Source of the DNA: Nitrospira sp. BO4 | GTDB taxonomy: Bacteria > Nitrospirota > Nitrospiria > Nitrospirales > Nitrospiraceae | Assembly: GCA_030144965.1 (NCBI GenBank) | Contig: JAMPUU010000012.1 | Coordinates: forward strand, 310,001-374,000 | Direction of reading: 5' to 3' | DNA length: 64,000 nt | Part shown: piece by piece, positions 62,045-64,000 of the stretch | How positions within the stretch are numbered: the stretch's first letter is position 1 | How the letters are laid out: each line of letters begins with the position of its first letter | Notes under the pieces: model-generated | What the model was told of the DNA's origin: nothing | The model's database searches: none | What the model saw: only the letters and a program-made list of their open reading frames with translations | Made by a program: the position numbers and the translations under genes

Positions 62045-62470
62045 TCATCGTCCTCCAAAGATAAAGCAACCATGTTCTTCGACGAATGTGGGTCGCGCAA
62101 TCTGAGATCCGTCAATCGATCGTCGTTGGTCAGTGTGGCGAGACGAGTGCGTCTGCATGCGACTCGACTCGACCCCCGCTTCGGCGGTTGCGGTGCTTGG
62201 CATGAACGTCCATCTCTCCGCCTCTCAGAGCGATCAGGAGGGGAATACTCTTCTCGCATCGTAGGGGCGAACGGCGCCCACAGTAGCAACCCCGCGTTCA
62301 GTTTTGAAAATAGATAAAACGGATTGAAGCTATCGGTAAATCCAATAGCCCATCTGACGTGCGGACAGGGCTGTGGCGCTGGCTGAATTGACTCTGTCTC
62401 CTGCCGTCACGCACCGTCATCACACGTCGCGCTTTATCTATGGCACTGCCACACGCCAGCAAACACATCT
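62045..62470 (-). repeat. repeated leader upstream of barrel gene copy 2
   Basis: About 425 bp almost the same as 63590-64000, upstream of copy 3 (offset about 1,545 bp), with small indels. A shorter version (138 bp, 61019-61156) precedes copy 1. It includes a GCGACTCGACTCGACCCC block common to copies 1 and 2, and ends near an ATCTATGGCACTGCC stretch. It should contain the promoter of the barrel gene. 62471-62591 contains no gene I can identify. Confidence 0.7.
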
Positions 62471-62591
62471 TCGAAGGATCTGACCATCGTCATACCGACG
62501 TCACGGAGTGGAGGCAATGGACATTCCATCGAGATGACATCGACGACGTCATGACGGAGGAGGATGCCAACGGAAGAATGGACCTGAGGAA

Positions 62592-62713
62592 CTACCGTCC
62601 CAGCGCCTGTTTGACCGCCGCGCCGATCTCAGCTAGATTCTTAATGATTTTGCCCCAGCCGCTTCCAGGGCATTCATCTTTTCGGCTGCGGTAACCCTTG
62701 CCGCCGGAGATCC
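62592..62713 (-). pseudogene. 3' remnant of a succinyl-CoA ligase alpha-subunit (sucD-like) gene
   Basis: On the minus strand one frame reads ISGGKG, then after a one-base shift TAAEKMNALEAAGAK, then back to IIKNLAEIGAAVKQALGR and a TAG at 62592-62594. Together this is the C-terminal end of a SucD-type CoA ligase (ISGGKGTAxxKxxALExAG). At least two frameshifts and the absence of the rest of the gene show decay. It starts about 10 bp downstream of the copy 3 barrel stop, so it marks a recombination junction. Confidence 0.6.
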
Positions 62714-62722
62714 GCTACAAGC

Positions 62723-63589
62723 CTACGGTTTGACGTCAAAGTGAATCGACAAGCCCACATGCACCACGATCGTATTGATCGAGGATGAATATTGATTCAC
62801 AACTAGAGGAGCTCCCGCTGCAATGATTGCGGAATTCCCGAACCGATCCGACGTCAACCCGTCGTGATGGGCATGGATATACTTCGCTTCCGCAAACGCC
62901 GCCACGTACTTGAAGAGATGGGCCTTGACTCCTCCCACTCCCAAAAAGCCGACGGTCGTATCTCGTTGGTCGGAGATGACATTTCCATTTCCAAAAATAT
63001 CAGAATTCGCTCCCCTGGATCCACCTGGCCTCATCGCCATCTGATGCATGCCCACGCCGATCCCGACGTACGGAAACCACCGCCCGTTGGGATAGGCCTC
63101 GGAAATCGCCAGGGGGTAGCGAACTAAGAAATTGGGGCCGATGTAGAGACCTTGGACCTCAGTGGTGGTGCCTTGAAATTGTCCGCCTGAATCAGTTTTC
63201 CCATTAAAATTTTCCTGACAGCAGCCCGCGTCCGCTTGCCAAAGAAAGCCGGCGAGTTCCATGCCGAGATCGAATCCCGCCAACTTGTTTCTGGTTGGAA
63301 ACCAGACCCCCAGGTTGCCTCCGACCGAGAAATTCTGTCTATAGTCGACATCCTTAACCACCGTGGGCTGGGTCCCGTCCGTAAACGTGGCGTCCGCACT
63401 AGAAGTATGCGCATAGCCCGTCAGAAAGGAAATATAGAACTCGGGCGTCCCGGAGGACATGGTGGGGGGATCAGGCGAGAGGGCATAGGGGTCGGCGACC
63501 CGTTGGCTGTACGGATCTTCCGCCCGGGTGAGATCCGCAGAGCCGAAGACACAGAGGAGACACATCATCGCCGAAATTCTCACTTTCAT
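62723..63589 (-). CDS. outer membrane beta-barrel protein, copy 3
   Basis: 288 residues. The signal peptide and first 40 residues resemble copy 2 (EDPYSQRVADPYALSPDPPT), but the next part resembles copy 1 (TFTDGTQPTVVKDVDY; NGRWFPYVGIGVG). The CC pair is present (ADAGCCQENF) and the end is HVGLSIHFDVKP. A mosaic made by recombination between copies is the simplest reading. The leader upstream reaches the window edge. Confidence 0.82.
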   Translation of the reverse strand: MKVRISAMMCLLCVFGSADLTRAEDPYSQRVADPYALSPDPPTMSSGTPEFYISFLTGYAHTSSADATFTDGTQPTVVKDVDYRQNFSVGGNLGVWFPTRNKLAGFDLGMELAGFLWQADAGCCQENFNGKTDSGGQFQGTTTEVQGLYIGPNFLVRYPLAISEAYPNGRWFPYVGIGVGMHQMAMRPGGSRGANSDIFGNGNVISDQRDTTVGFLGVGGVKAHLFKYVAAFAEAKYIHAHHDGLTSDRFGNSAIIAAGAPLVVNQYSSSINTIVVHVGLSIHFDVKP

Positions 63590-64000
63590 TCAGCGTCCTC
63601 CCACGGTAATGCAACCATGTTCTTCGACGAATTTGGGTCGCGCAATCTGAGATCCATCAGCCGATCGTCGTTGGTCAGTGCGGCAAGACGAGTGCGTCTG
63701 CGTACGACTCGACTCCCGCTTCGGCGGTTGCGGTGCTTGGCATGAACCTCCATCGATCCGCCTCCCAGAGCGATCAGGAGAGGATACTCTTCTCGCATCG
63801 TAGAGGCGAACGGCGCCCACAGTAGCAACCCCGCGTTCAGTTTTGAAAATAGATAAAACGGATTGGAGCTATCGGTAAATCCAATATCCCATCGGACAGG
63901 GATATGGTGCTGGAGGAATCGACTCTGTCTAAAGTCTGTACTCACCCTCATCACACGTCGCGTCTATCTATGGCACTGCCGTACACCAGCACACAACCCA
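63590..64000 (-). repeat. repeated leader upstream of barrel gene copy 3
   Basis: Second long copy of the 62045-62470 leader, ending at the window edge in the same ATCTATGGCACTGCC sequence, so the repeat unit may continue beyond it. No gene in it. Confidence 0.7.

Noticed and set aside
1-64000. CRISPR arrays, rRNA and tRNA genes
   Set aside because: No regularly spaced identical repeats, and no rRNA or cloverleaf-like sequence found on reading both strands.

Overview
The window reads as about 43 kb of ordinary bacterial chromosome, a 16.3 kb integrated genomic island, and a repeated outer-membrane-protein locus at the right edge. Codon use, the number of small lipoproteins, an orphan CbbQ-type ATPase, DUF3015/DUF3332/DUF4105 envelope proteins and a decayed succinyl-CoA ligase tail suggest a Gram-negative autotroph of the Nitrospira (Nitrospirota) type. 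This is inferred from gene content only; there is no rRNA or marker gene. I found no tRNA, rRNA or CRISPR array.

Left chromosome (1-43,416). 1-7,440 on the minus strand holds small stress and detoxification enzymes: SDR, two VOC proteins, histidine phosphatase, GH15 glucoamylase-like enzyme, ankyrin protein, a DsbA-type oxidoreductase overlapping a pirin, and an NmrA-type reductase. 7,753-15,329 holds an exported OB-fold-like protein, two glycine-zipper lipoproteins, DUF167, a CbbQ/NorQ ATPase and a hybrid sensor kinase coupled to a YkgJ/DUF2156 protein. 15,452-22,280 on the plus strand holds an ATP-grasp-like protein, a glutaredoxin/GST domain, a KamA radical-SAM enzyme, a two-domain dCTP deaminase, a glycosyltransferase pair of which one is only a stub, an SDR and a zinc-ribbon protein. 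22,366-41,628 holds a tautomerase divergent from a MarR gene that lacks its wing, envelope proteins, a lipoprotein gene with an amber codon, M48 protease, AIM24-like protein, amidohydrolase, a 1,370-residue TPR/transmembrane protein, a lone secretin and a PilZ protein. An indoleamine 2,3-dioxygenase-like gene then lies directly upstream of the 5' half of a DUF72 gene.

Island (43,378-59,716). A DUF72 gene is cut in two; its 3' half lies at 59,690-60,057. Both junctions carry the same 25-bp sequence with one mismatch, the expected product of site-specific integration. At the left end are a tyrosine integrase split into two reading frames, an XRE regulator and an excisionase, then a RecA-like ATPase operon that carries its own full-length, divergent DUF72 protein. 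The cargo includes a nuclease, several unknowns, three consecutive TIR-type genes (51.6-55.6 kb; one is TIR, SIR2-like, TIR in a single polypeptide) and an exported alpha-amylase. A divergent direct repeat lies before the TIR genes, between them and the amylase module, and just inside the right end, so the cargo looks added in steps. The TIR/SIR2 cluster is the best candidate for an undescribed (probably anti-phage, NAD-depleting) system here.

Right edge (60,131-64,000). Three paralogous outer-membrane beta-barrel genes, with repeated leaders and mosaic sequence similarity, surround a frameshifted sucD-like 3' remnant. The repeat continues to the window edge.
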